Assembly (NCBI GenBank): GCA_015066385.1
Contig: SVOJ01000002.1
Coordinates: 124,001-188,000, forward strand
Direction of reading: 5' to 3'
Origin: Oscillospiraceae bacterium
GTDB lineage: Bacteria; Bacillota; Clostridia; Oscillospirales; Acutalibacteraceae
DNA length: 64,000 nucleotides
A model generated the notes under the pieces. It did not search any database. It was not told the origin of the DNA and worked only from the letters and a program-made list of their open reading frames with translations. A program made the translations under genes and the position numbers. Shown piece after piece: positions 1-8,595 of this stretch (positions are counted from its first letter, which is position 1; every line of letters begins with the position of its first letter).

Positions 1-360
1 AAGGTGTGCCGGTGAAAAAGCAAGAGCCGGCAACAGTTTTTGTCGGAGATTCAAAGACAGCAGATCCGTTGCCGTGATTGCCCAACAAATATTTGCGCCC
101 CCCTGGTCGATAACAGCCGTTTCAAATCCGTTTTCTCTGCCATCATATCGGGAAGGCAGTGTGTTTTGCATTGGGAGTGCTGAAAACAACATCGGTTGGT
201 GTTCTTTGGTTATCGTTTCCGCCAAAGGGGTATTTTGCCAATACAGATTCCCGTCAGGATCCGTTTTCAGCGAAGCAACAGGCAGTTGTGTTGCAAAAAC
301 TTGCAACGGACACATTGCCAATATTAAAATGAGAATGATAAAGGTGAAAAAACGTTTCAT
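1..360 (-). CDS. Secreted papain-like (C1A) cysteine protease, N-terminal part
   Basis: The reading frame is open from an ATG at 360 to the left edge, so only the first 120 residues are present. Residues 1-23 form a signal peptide (basic start, long hydrophobic core, V-F-A at the cleavage site). Residues 71-100 read LPSRYDGRENGFETAV followed by DQGGANICWAI, matching the start of mature C1A peptidases (LPxxYDxR, then the oxyanion Gln and catalytic Cys in QG-x-CW). Clostridial proteins of this kind are secreted or surface proteases, often with later binding domains, but the catalytic His and Asn and the C-terminus lie outside the window. A strong terminator separates it from the gene upstream, so it probably has its own promoter, which I did not identify. 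Confidence 0.75.
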   Translation of the reverse strand, partial: MKRFFTFIILILILAMCPLQVFATQLPVASLKTDPDGNLYWQNTPLAETITKEHQPMLFSALPMQNTLPSRYDGRENGFETAVIDQGGANICWAITATDLLSLNLRQKLLPALAFSPAHL

Positions 361-380
361 TTTACGCACGCCCTTGTAAC

Positions 381-407
381 AAAAAGCCGCCCACAGGCGG
401 CTTTTAA
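381..407 (-). terminator. Rho-independent terminator after the secreted Cys-repeat gene
   Basis: A perfect 10-bp stem (382-391 with 396-405, loop CACA) runs into a T-rich tract on the minus strand. It lies four bases beyond the stop of the 411-863 gene and before the protease gene. Confidence 0.85.
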
Positions 408-410
408 AGA

Positions 411-863
411 TTAAGCAAAAATGGCTTTAATCCATGCAATGATGTTGGCGAAGAAAAGTTTCAGCCATTCATACGGACTCAAACCTGTGTCTTCTTTCTT
501 CTCGAATACATAGTCGCAAGAATCACAGACACGATCGCCATCCGCATCAGCATGTGCTGTCATGGAAACAGTATCTGTTTCAACACCGCCGCAGATACGG
601 CAGGTTCTTTTTGCAAGACCGGTCTGTGTGCAGGTTGCCTCTGCAAGAGATTCCCATTCACCGTAAATATGGCCGTTTGCGGGGACATTGATCTGTTCAA
701 TGCGATCTCCGCACAAACCGCAGACAAACTCCGTATATCCCGGCTCGATACAGGTGGGCGAATGATACGTTGCATCATATTCATGTGCACATTCCGCACC
801 GGCCATCATGCCGAATGATGCAAGCAAAAGGACGCTCAAAAAAACGGATAAAATCTTTTTCAT
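411..863 (-). CDS. Small secreted protein with CxxC repeats and an amphipathic C-terminal tail
   Basis: A 150-residue protein of unknown function. Residues 1-23 are a signal peptide. Two repeats of the form H-x-Y...PTC-x5-G...CxxCG follow (about 26-53 and 66-93), and a third CDSCDY motif sits near residue 115; such Cys-pair repeats are common in clostridial extracellular proteins and probably bind metal or form disulfides. The last 25 residues form an aromatic, amphipathic stretch (EWLKLFFANIIAWIKAIFA) resembling the tails of two other secreted proteins in this window. The ATG follows GGAGG at good spacing. It has its own promoter and terminator, so it is a single-gene unit. Exported location is well supported; the role is not. 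Confidence 0.75.
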   Translation of the reverse strand: MKKILSVFLSVLLLASFGMMAGAECAHEYDATYHSPTCIEPGYTEFVCGLCGDRIEQINVPANGHIYGEWESLAEATCTQTGLAKRTCRICGGVETDTVSMTAHADADGDRVCDSCDYVFEKKEDTGLSPYEWLKLFFANIIAWIKAIFA

Positions 864-899
864 CAGACATTCCTCCGAAAATTAAAATAATACACTTAA

Positions 900-928
900 A
901 ATATATCAAAAAAACGCAGTGCTGTCAA
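900..928 (-). promoter_or_regulatory. Sigma-A promoter of the secreted Cys-repeat gene
   Basis: On the minus strand TTGACA (923-928), a 17-bp spacer and TATATT (900-905) lie upstream of the ATG at 863, just beyond the galT stop codon. Confidence 0.8.
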
Positions 929-933
929 CTCTT

Positions 934-2430
934 TTATTTTGCATTCACATGTGCAATAAAACGTAGGAATGCATTCTTGCCGTCTTCGTTGCGTGCATAA
1001 ACACCTGCGTGTTCAAGCACCTTTGCAAATACGATACCGACTTCCTTTTTAAGAATTGCATCCGCATTTTCTACAGAAAAATCAGAATAATTTTTCTTGA
1101 TTTCTTCAGCCCATTCGGCGTGCTTGGCAGTTCGTTCATCGGCAAGAAGATCTTCCCCATTCACCATTTTTTCAGCAAGAACTGCAAGTTCTTCCTTGAG
1201 TCTTGCGGGAAGAACGGCAAGCCCCATGACTTCAATCAGGCCGATGTTTTCTTTCTTGATATGATGCAATTCGGCATGGGGGTGATAAACACCGAGCGGA
1301 TGTTCTTCTGTTGTGATATTGTTACGAAGAACCAGATCAAGCTCAAATTTACCGTCACGCTTTCTTGCAATGGGGGTTACGGTGCTGTGCGGCGTGCCGT
1401 CGGTTTCGGCAAAAATGAAAGCATCCTTATCCGTGTATGAGCGCCATTTGGTAAGAATCTTATCGGCAAGGTCAACGAGTGCATCCGTATTGTCTGAAGA
1501 AAGACGAATGACTGACATCGGCCAACGGACAATACCGGCTTTGACATTGTCAAAACCATCAAACTGCAGTTCGGTTTCAATTTCTGCTCTTGCCATGGCA
1601 AACTCATAATTACCGCCCTGAAAATGCTCATGCGCGAGAATGGAGCCGCCGACAATGGGAAGATCCGCATTTGAACCGATGAAATAATGCGGAAACAATG
1701 TGACAAAGTCTAGCAGTTTTCTGAATGCACTGCGGTCAATGACCATGGGAACATGTTTGGCATTCAGTGCAATACAGTGTTCATTGTAATATACATAGGG
1801 TGAATACTGCATAAACCAATCACCGCCGCCGATGTGAAGCGGCAGAATGCGATGGTTTTCTCTTGCGGGGAAATTGAGATTGCCTGCAAAGCCTTCACAT
1901 TCACGGCAGAGCATGCACTTGGGATAACCGCTTTGCGGCTTGTTCTTTGCCGCGGCAATGGCTTTGGGGTCTTTTTCGGGCTTGGAAAGATTGATGGTGA
2001 TATCAATTTCACCGTATTCACTGTCGGCTGTCCACTTGACATCCTTGGCAATGCGGCTGCGGTTGATATAGTTGGTATCCCCGCTGAAAGTATAGTACCA
2101 ATCGGTTGCCTTTTTGGGATCTTCTTCATACAAAGCATTGAATTTTGCAATGACTTCGGACGGTTTGGGCGTTATCATGCCCATCAGTTTTGCTGTAAAC
2201 AAATCATAGGCGGCAATACCGTCATCAATGACACCTCTGCTGACGGCATCCTTGGTCAGTGCATCGAGAATGTCTTCGATTTTTTCGGACACTTCGCCCG
2301 TTACAGTATCGTCATAGCTTTCAAGATCAAGCACCCACAGAAGACTGTTGACTGCCCATGCCTTGTCGGATTCGGCGATGAATCCTTTTGCAATAGCATA
2401 TTCAACAAGTTTTTTGATGTAAATATCCAT
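934..2430 (-). CDS. galT: UDP-glucose--hexose-1-phosphate uridylyltransferase (class II GalT)
   Basis: A 498-residue cytoplasmic enzyme of the Leloir pathway, exchanging UMP between UDP-glucose and galactose 1-phosphate. Size and sequence match the Firmicute class II GalT family (about 490-510 residues), not the 350-residue class I. The active-site segment is GGSILAHEHFQGG, with the HxH nucleophile region expected of this class, and LPLHIGGGDWFMQYSPY is also typical. The start is the ATG at 2430 behind GGAGGCAAAAC; an earlier in-frame ATG at 2466 would overlap the upstream gene and lacks that site. It lies 13 bp after the ceramidase-like gene and probably shares its promoter. The several galactosidases in the window would supply its substrate. 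Confidence 0.95.
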   Translation of the reverse strand: MDIYIKKLVEYAIAKGFIAESDKAWAVNSLLWVLDLESYDDTVTGEVSEKIEDILDALTKDAVSRGVIDDGIAAYDLFTAKLMGMITPKPSEVIAKFNALYEEDPKKATDWYYTFSGDTNYINRSRIAKDVKWTADSEYGEIDITINLSKPEKDPKAIAAAKNKPQSGYPKCMLCRECEGFAGNLNFPARENHRILPLHIGGGDWFMQYSPYVYYNEHCIALNAKHVPMVIDRSAFRKLLDFVTLFPHYFIGSNADLPIVGGSILAHEHFQGGNYEFAMARAEIETELQFDGFDNVKAGIVRWPMSVIRLSSDNTDALVDLADKILTKWRSYTDKDAFIFAETDGTPHSTVTPIARKRDGKFELDLVLRNNITTEEHPLGVYHPHAELHHIKKENIGLIEVMGLAVLPARLKEELAVLAEKMVNGEDLLADERTAKHAEWAEEIKKNYSDFSVENADAILKKEVGIVFAKVLEHAGVYARNEDGKNAFLRFIAHVNAK

Positions 2431-2443
2431 GTTTTGCCTCCGC

Positions 2444-3886
2444 TTATTTCTGTGCATCACGCACACGTTTCATCATGCCGCTGAACACTTTTTCCATGGT
2501 ATCGGTTGTAAGATAACCGAGTGAATTGGTTTCGTGGTAATGATGGCGGTCAAAACGGTCGTGCCAGGTATTCAGATACGCCTGCGTAGGATGCAGAACA
2601 AAGTCATTCTTTGCAACCATATACCCCGTCATATCATTCGTGACACCGAAAACAACGAGATTAGCATCATCTGCAATTTCGGCAAGCGGTTTCGAGTTGA
2701 TATCAGCGGGAAGTCCCGTTGCAGAGTGTTCGGCATCGGCATAACCGCCGTAAATATTTTCGGGGAATGCTTCACCGGGGATCATAAGGATCTGTCGGGA
2801 CCCGATTTTCAGATAGGTCATTTCGGTAATCAGAGCCATGCCCAGTTCGCCCTGCGGGCAAGGTGCTTTTACACTTGAGACAGCACCGATGGTGGGCATA
2901 AGTGCAAGCAGACAGTTGTCAACAGGAGCATAGTAAGGCTGACGAAGGACGGTAATTTCAGAATTGAGCAGTTCGTCATTGTCGATCTTCCATGCGGCAT
3001 CACCGAGGATCTGACCGCCACGCATGGTACGTTCGGTACGGTCTTCGGCAACAGACGGAGCGATGTCCACAGCGGCAATGGCACCGACAGCAAACAACAC
3101 ATTGACCTTTTTGGTTTCGTTGATTCTGCGGCGCATGTAGCAGGGATAATCGGCACTGATAAGAGTGTTGTCACCACCCATGGTGTTGGGGTGCGCACTG
3201 TAGTTCATAAACCATGTTTCGGCACTGCCGTCTGCAGGAACAAAGCGCAGTCTTGTCAGCTTATCACTGCAGAAGATGGGTTCTCTGTGGTCTTCGATGG
3301 CTTCGGGAACACTGATATCACCCATATACAGATTTCCGACGGTACGGTTCTGCCATGCTTCGATTGCAACTTTTTTAAGAGCGGCAAAGAGCTGTTTTTG
3401 ATAGGACTTGTCTTTGCCTGACAACGGAAGCGGTCCCCAATAACCGACGGTATCGATGCTTGCATGGGTATGGGAACAGGAAATGCTGATGTTTTTGCAT
3501 CCCTTTTCGGCACAAAAATCTGCAAGAGAAGCACGGACTTCGTTGACATCGTATCCCGTAAGACCGATCACATCTGCACACAGAAGCAAAATGCCTTCAC
3601 CTTCTTTGCAACCGAGCCACATGGCACTGACGGTTGTGGGATCTTTAACACCTGTTACGGGATGATTGATTCTGTAGCCTGCAATATAATACTTCTTTGT
3701 ATCGACATCGGCCGGCATCACTTCTGCACTCGAAAAACCGCAGATAAACGTATTATCGTCTTCATTTTTCATAATGCTCGGTGCGACTTCGGGCAGGGGG
3801 TCCGCTTTTTCTTTTGCGGCAAGTCGTTTTGTGCTCAGATGAATGATACCGCCGAGTGCTTTGGTAGCAAGATCAAGAATTTCCAT
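2444..3886 (-). CDS. Neutral/alkaline ceramidase-like protein, no signal peptide
   Basis: A 480-residue protein resembling the N-terminal catalytic domain of neutral/alkaline non-lysosomal ceramidases. Supporting motifs are the GYRINHPVTGV start of the domain, ISCSHTHASIDTVGYWG (zinc-ligand HTH segment), NYSAHPNTMGGDNTLISADYP and the late GEAFPENIYGG. Known members cleave the N-acyl bond of ceramide outside the cell. This one has no signal peptide or membrane segment and lacks the C-terminal immunoglobulin-like domain, so it is probably cytoplasmic and its substrate may differ. The ATG follows GGAGG; galT follows 13 bp after the stop. The link to galT suggests a glycoconjugate or sugar-derivative role, which is inference. 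Confidence 0.7.
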   Translation of the reverse strand: MEILDLATKALGGIIHLSTKRLAAKEKADPLPEVAPSIMKNEDDNTFICGFSSAEVMPADVDTKKYYIAGYRINHPVTGVKDPTTVSAMWLGCKEGEGILLLCADVIGLTGYDVNEVRASLADFCAEKGCKNISISCSHTHASIDTVGYWGPLPLSGKDKSYQKQLFAALKKVAIEAWQNRTVGNLYMGDISVPEAIEDHREPIFCSDKLTRLRFVPADGSAETWFMNYSAHPNTMGGDNTLISADYPCYMRRRINETKKVNVLFAVGAIAAVDIAPSVAEDRTERTMRGGQILGDAAWKIDNDELLNSEITVLRQPYYAPVDNCLLALMPTIGAVSSVKAPCPQGELGMALITEMTYLKIGSRQILMIPGEAFPENIYGGYADAEHSATGLPADINSKPLAEIADDANLVVFGVTNDMTGYMVAKNDFVLHPTQAYLNTWHDRFDRHHYHETNSLGYLTTDTMEKVFSGMMKRVRDAQK

Positions 3887-3927
3887 ATTATATTTCCTCC
3901 GAAAAGTACTTAAATTATATTTGTTTT

Positions 3928-3956
3928 ATTATAGCACTGTTTTCGTCGTTTGTCGA
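3928..3956 (-). promoter_or_regulatory. Promoter of the ceramidase-like/galT operon
   Basis: On the minus strand TCGACA (3951-3956), a 17-bp spacer and a perfect TATAAT (3928-3933). Confidence 0.75.
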
Positions 3957-3990
3957 GTAGAAAAGTATTATTTTTTTGTTTTAAGAAATA

Positions 3991-4019
3991 TTGACCTGTC
4001 AGCAAAACAATGGTACAAT
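3991..4019 (+). promoter_or_regulatory. Promoter of the GH38 alpha-mannosidase gene
   Basis: TTGACC (3991-3996), 17-bp spacer, TACAAT (4014-4019), 23 bp before the ATG at 4042. It is divergent from the ceramidase-like operon promoter. Confidence 0.75.
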
Positions 4020-4041
4020 AGAACAGATTGGAGGTTTACAA

Positions 4042-7000
4042 ATGAAAAACACAAAAAAGAAAATTTACACGGTTGCAACGGCACATCTGGACACCTCATG
4101 GCTGTGGCACTTTGAAAAAACGATCTCCGACTTTTTACCCCGTACAGTATACGACAATGTGAAATTGTTTGAAAAATATCCCGATTATAAATTCAATTTC
4201 GAGGGCTCATACAGATATGAACTGCTGGAAGAATATTATCCCGAGCTGTTTGAACAGGTAAAACACTATGCAGCAAAGGGACAATGGAACCCCTGCGGCA
4301 GTTGCTATGAAAACGGCGATGTCAACACTCCTTCGCCGGAAGCCCTATGGCGCAACATTCTGTACGGAAACACATATTTTGAAGACACTTTCGGCAAACC
4401 GACAACGGACATTTTTCTGCCTGACTGCTTTGGCTTCGGCAAAGCCTTGCCTTCCGTTGCCGCTCATGCAGGCTTAACGGGTTTTTCTACTTCAAAACTG
4501 ACTTGGGGCTGCGGCGAGGATATCCCCTTTGACATCGGCAGATGGAAAGGCACAGACGGAAATGAAATCTTTGCCGCGCTGAAAACAGGTGCTTACACAA
4601 ACGGTTATCTGGCTTTGCGCAATCACGCAAATCTGCAGAAAAAACTCAAGGAAAACAAAGTCAATTATAATCTTGATTGCACCTTTGTTTATCACGGCAC
4701 AGGTGACAGAGGCGGTGCACCGTCCGAACAATCCGTCCGCGCTGTCGTGAAAGAATCAAAAAAGAATGACAAGAGTGACATTGCCGTTCTTTCTGCCTCT
4801 GCACAGGAATTTTTTGAAGATCTTGCCGCGTTGCCGCAGGAACAAAAAGATATGTTTCCCGTATTTGACGGTGAATTGCTTCTGACCGAACACGGGGTTG
4901 GCAGTTATACATCCCGCGCTGTTTCCAAGCGTTGGAACAGAAGAAATGAACTGTTGGCTGATGCCGCAGAGCGAAATGCAAGTGCCGCATTTGCATTGGG
5001 ATACTGCGATTATCCGCAGGATATGTTCGATGCGGCATGGAAACGGGTCATTGCACATCAGTTCCATGACGATATTACGGGCACATCTTTCCAGACTTGC
5101 TACAAGCGCAACTGGAACGATTATGTGCAAAGCATGAATGTATTTTCCAATGCATACACGGCCGCTGTGCAAGTACTCGCAAATGAACTGGACACTTCGT
5201 TTGTAAAAGGAATTCCCGTTGTTGTTTCCAACCCCGTACAAGGTGTTCATGAACGCAAACAAACCGTCAGTGTCCGTCTTCACAGTAAAAATGCGGACTT
5301 CGCAAGAGTTTTCGATTGCGACGGCAATGAAGTCTATTCGCAGATTGCCGAACGCAAAAACGGTCGTATGACTGTTTTGTTCAGTGCGCAAGTTCCGTCC
5401 TGCGGGCTGAAGGTATATGATGTCCGTCTTTCCGATTCAGGTTGCAGAATCGAAAACAATCCAATCAAAGCAACAACACACACGCTTGAAAATGAAAGAT
5501 ATTTCGTAAAAATAAATGCCGACGGCGACATTGAAAGCATTGTGGACAAGCAGTTAAAAAAGGAATTACTCCATGCTCCGATCCGCATTGCAATTCATGA
5601 TAATGTTCATTCCAAAATGTGGCCCGCATGGGAGATCAAGTGGGATGACATCAATTCCGCCGCGTGCGATTATGCACAAAAACCCGCCATCCGTATAACG
5701 GGATTCGGCCCTGCGAGAGGCGCTGTCGAAATCACCCGAACCATCGGCAATTCCACATTCAGGCAGATTTTATCGTTGGATGCCAACGGCGGATTTTTGC
5801 AGATTGAAAACGAAACTGACTGGCAACACGAAGCATCATTGTGCAAAATTGAATTTCCGCTTGCAAACAAAAATGCCTTTGCGGAATACGATATCGGCAT
5901 CGGTACAGCCAAAAGAGCCACCAACACGCAACGTCTGTTCGAAGTGCCCGCACAGCGTTGGGCCGGCATCCGCGAAACGGACAGTGATTTCTGCATTGCC
6001 GTTTTATCGGATTCCCGAAGCGGTTGGGATAAACCCGATGCCGACACATTGCGACTGACCTGCATGCACACGCCGCTTTCCGCCTACCGATGGGAATGTT
6101 CGCAACATCTGATGGAATTCGGTCTCAACCGTTATTCATTTGCCCTTTATGCCGACTACGGCAATGTACAGCAGGCGGCTGACGAATTCAATCAACCCAT
6201 GCACACCTTTGTAACCAATGTGCATAAAGGTAAAAAAGGCAACTGTTTCTCTTTTGCAAACATCAGCAATGACAATGTGCGCATCAGTTGCATCAAAAAA
6301 GCACACAAAGACGACAAGCTCATAGTCCGTCTTGCTGAGACCCAAGGGCTTGACGCGGATGATGTCTGTTTGTCTTTCTGCACTCCCGTCCTTTACGCCG
6401 CCGAAGTCAACGGTGTTGAAAAATTCATCGCAGATACGGCCATTACAAACGGTAAACTTCATTTTTCAATGCGAGCAAATGAAATCCGAACATTTTCCGT
6501 TGCCCTGCAGAAAGAATGTACCGATGCGAAAATACAGACTGAAATTCTGTCATTGCCGTATAATGCAGTGGCAGTAACGGACAATGCAAACCGTGCCAAG
6601 AGCACTTTGCCGGATGCAATTTCCGTTCCGAAAGAAATTCTTCCCGAGCAAATCCTGTGTGCGAACAGAGAATTCAGATTGCAGAAAAACGGTTTTTCTG
6701 CGGTACAATGCAAAGGACAAACCATTGAATTGCCTGCAGAAAATGAAAATGTTTCTTTCCTGTTGACTTCTCTGTCCGGTGACACAACGGCTGTTTTCAA
6801 GACGGATGAAACAGAGGTGCCGGTCAAAGTCTGCGATTGCTTCGAAGCGATCGGCACATGGGATCTGATCGGCATGGGCGAAACGGGATATATAAAACAA
6901 CAACCGCTCGGCTTTACTGCCACACATACGCACAATCCGGACGGTGATATGATTGCAAAACAGTTTTATATTTTCACCGCCTGCATACCGACCTGCAATG

Positions 7001-7317
7001 CAAAAACACTGACATTGCCCGACAATGAAAACATTCTGATTTTTGCGGGCACAAGCGACAATGTGCAAAACAGATTGTTTGCGGCGGATGAACATTTTGA
7101 CAGCCTTGAAAAAAGGCCGTACAAATATTTATTGAACGAACGCGCCATCAAAAAAACCGCACCGAATAAGTTTGAAAGCAAAGTCATTCGCATGTATGAC
7201 CGTGAAAAAGTGTTTTACGGCGATTTCGGTATCGGTGCTACCGCAGTGCAACGCGCACAGGTGTATTATTCTGTCAAATCCGTACTCAATCTCGAAAAAA
7301 AGAAAAAAGACAAATAA
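4042..7317 (+). CDS. GH38 alpha-mannosidase, cytoplasmic
   Basis: A 1091-residue glycoside hydrolase removing alpha-linked mannose from oligosaccharides. The N-terminal catalytic domain begins with ATAHLDTSWLW (residues 12-22), where His15 and Asp17 match the zinc ligands; LPDCFGFG (126-133) carries the nucleophile candidate Asp128; HQFHDDITGTS is the later GH38 signature. The rest is the usual beta-rich C-terminal region, and total length fits the family. No signal peptide is present, so substrates must be imported. The start is the ATG at 4042 behind GGAGGTTTACAA; the open frame extends 17 codons upstream without a ribosome site. It is a single-gene unit between its own promoter and a terminator. 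Confidence 0.9.
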   Translation: MKNTKKKIYTVATAHLDTSWLWHFEKTISDFLPRTVYDNVKLFEKYPDYKFNFEGSYRYELLEEYYPELFEQVKHYAAKGQWNPCGSCYENGDVNTPSPEALWRNILYGNTYFEDTFGKPTTDIFLPDCFGFGKALPSVAAHAGLTGFSTSKLTWGCGEDIPFDIGRWKGTDGNEIFAALKTGAYTNGYLALRNHANLQKKLKENKVNYNLDCTFVYHGTGDRGGAPSEQSVRAVVKESKKNDKSDIAVLSASAQEFFEDLAALPQEQKDMFPVFDGELLLTEHGVGSYTSRAVSKRWNRRNELLADAAERNASAAFALGYCDYPQDMFDAAWKRVIAHQFHDDITGTSFQTCYKRNWNDYVQSMNVFSNAYTAAVQVLANELDTSFVKGIPVVVSNPVQGVHERKQTVSVRLHSKNADFARVFDCDGNEVYSQIAERKNGRMTVLFSAQVPSCGLKVYDVRLSDSGCRIENNPIKATTHTLENERYFVKINADGDIESIVDKQLKKELLHAPIRIAIHDNVHSKMWPAWEIKWDDINSAACDYAQKPAIRITGFGPARGAVEITRTIGNSTFRQILSLDANGGFLQIENETDWQHEASLCKIEFPLANKNAFAEYDIGIGTAKRATNTQRLFEVPAQRWAGIRETDSDFCIAVLSDSRSGWDKPDADTLRLTCMHTPLSAYRWECSQHLMEFGLNRYSFALYADYGNVQQAADEFNQPMHTFVTNVHKGKKGNCFSFANISNDNVRISCIKKAHKDDKLIVRLAETQGLDADDVCLSFCTPVLYAAEVNGVEKFIADTAITNGKLHFSMRANEIRTFSVALQKECTDAKIQTEILSLPYNAVAVTDNANRAKSTLPDAISVPKEILPEQILCANREFRLQKNGFSAVQCKGQTIELPAENENVSFLLTSLSGDTTAVFKTDETEVPVKVCDCFEAIGTWDLIGMGETGYIKQQPLGFTATHTHNPDGDMIAKQFYIFTACIPTCNAKTLTLPDNENILIFAGTSDNVQNRLFAADEHFDSLEKRPYKYLLNERAIKKTAPNKFESKVIRMYDREKVFYGDFGIGATAVQRAQVYYSVKSVLNLEKKKKDK

Positions 7318-7325
7318 TAAAAAAT

Positions 7326-7366
7326 ATCCGCAGGAGAGCAAAATAAAAACTCTTCTGCGGATTTGA
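7326..7366. terminator. Terminator between converging genes
   Basis: A 13-bp stem with one mismatch (7326-7338 with 7350-7362) lies between the mannosidase stop and the stop of the minus-strand zinc-ribbon gene. T-rich flanks on both strands suggest it serves both. Confidence 0.7.
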
Positions 7367-7368
7367 TT

Positions 7369-7869
7369 TTACTTTTCACCGAACAACACACGCACCTCAA
7401 ACAGTTTCCCGCAAGCGGGGCAACGGGTCTTGTGTTTGCCTTTTTTCTTTGCAAGTCTTAAAACAGCTTTGCAGTCGGGGCATTTTTTATAAATATGATC
7501 GCGATCCTGCATTTTGCGTACAAACATGCGCGCTTTCGGCTTTGTTTTTTCGGCTTGTTTATGAACATACGGTTGCCAATTTCCCCACCATCGCATAAAG
7601 ACCTCATTTTCCTTTGCACGGCGGGAAATATTTTTTGAAAGAGAGCGGAAGATGGTAACTGCAAAGATAATCAGGGAAAGAATATACAGTGCATATCTTA
7701 TTTTATAAAGCACGACTGATTTTGTCAAAAAAACAAGAAAACGGAGAAAGAACCCGAGTACAACAAGCAAAATATAAAAAAATGATAAAAAGCGATTGAG
7801 CGTATCATTACCGTATCTGCCGTACATAAAACGGTTATATGATTCCTGTAAACGATAGATAAAGTTCAT
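7369..7869 (-). CDS. Membrane protein with C-terminal zinc ribbon
   Basis: A 166-residue protein of unknown function. Two hydrophobic helices (about 29-50 and 54-75) anchor it in the membrane. A basic linker follows, then a C-terminal zinc ribbon with CPDC (near 131) and CPAC (near 153), which should face the cytoplasm. It ends a three-gene minus-strand run after a DUF5685 gene and a J-domain gene, starting 21 bp after the J-protein stop behind GGAGGTTATTGA. The neighbours suggest protein folding or assembly at the membrane, but nothing in the sequence proves that. Confidence 0.75.
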   Translation of the reverse strand: MNFIYRLQESYNRFMYGRYGNDTLNRFLSFFYILLVVLGFFLRFLVFLTKSVVLYKIRYALYILSLIIFAVTIFRSLSKNISRRAKENEVFMRWWGNWQPYVHKQAEKTKPKARMFVRKMQDRDHIYKKCPDCKAVLRLAKKKGKHKTRCPACGKLFEVRVLFGEK

Positions 7870-7890
7870 TCAATAACCTCCAAAAAAAAA

Positions 7891-8595
7891 TCAGCAACAA
7901 AAGAACGGGAAACATGAGCCGCCATATCCGCCGTTATTGCAAAAACAATTCATAAAATTACAAAGCAGATTGGTCAGGAACAAACCTAAACAAAACTTAT
8001 TCACACGCAACTGTGGCATTCCATAGCGGGACTGTCCTGTTGCACGGTAACGTAATCCCGCATTCTCCATGCGCTCAACAAGATCCGAATAACGCGGATT
8101 ATCGGGATCCATTTCAGCAGCTCTTTTTGCATAATCCATACCGAGAACGATATTCCCCGCGCCGTAATTTGCAATAGCGGCAAGATAATACCATTCGGCA
8201 GTTCTGTCCGATACGGCATTGAGTATCTGCAAAGCCTCTGCATAACGGCGGACATTGATGAGTATACGTACCTTCCCCAAAGTATCCGAAGTGTGATCGG
8301 AATAAGAACTGTAGGTGCCGCCAAACGGATTGAATCCGCCGAACGGATCATACGAAGTGCGTCTGCCGTAAGCTGAACCATAGAAATTTCCGCTCCCGCC
8401 CGGACGGTTGCCTGCTCCGTTCGGATTTTTGATACGATCGTAAGCAGCATTGATTTCGCTCATTTTTTTGGCGGCTGTTTCATCACCGGGATTCAGATCG
8501 GGATGATATTTTTTTGCAAGTTTGCGGTAAGCTTTGGTCACTTCGTCTTCACTTGCACCGGGTGCAACACCGAGGATTTTATAAGGGTCATCCAT
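7891..8595 (-). CDS. J-domain (DnaJ-like) protein with TPR-like middle and Cys-rich tail
   Basis: A 234-residue protein. Residues 2-60 are a J domain ([17 protein letters not shown], then [10 protein letters not shown] with the HPD motif that stimulates Hsp70). A Gly/Phe/Tyr-rich linker spans about 60-100, a TPR-like helical pair ([20 protein letters not shown] to [12 protein letters not shown]) about 105-170, and the last 35 residues are hydrophobic with eight cysteines, ending FPFFCC. It lacks the zinc fingers and substrate domain of true DnaJ, so it is a specialised co-chaperone. The ATG overlaps the last codons of the DUF5685 gene (ATGGATGA), indicating translational coupling. Client unknown. 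Confidence 0.85.
   Translation of the reverse strand: MDDPYKILGVAPGASEDEVTKAYRKLAKKYHPDLNPGDETAAKKMSEINAAYDRIKNPNGAGNRPGGSGNFYGSAYGRRTSYDPFGGFNPFGGTYSSYSDHTSDTLGKVRILINVRRYAEALQILNAVSDRTAEWYYLAAIANYGAGNIVLGMDYAKRAAEMDPDNPRYSDLVERMENAGLRYRATGQSRYGMPQLRVNKFCLGLFLTNLLCNFMNCFCNNGGYGGSCFPFFCC

Noticed and set aside
74-379. A 101-codon plus-strand frame at the left edge
   Set aside because: It is antisense to the cysteine protease start, whose signal peptide and QGGANICWAI motif are convincing.
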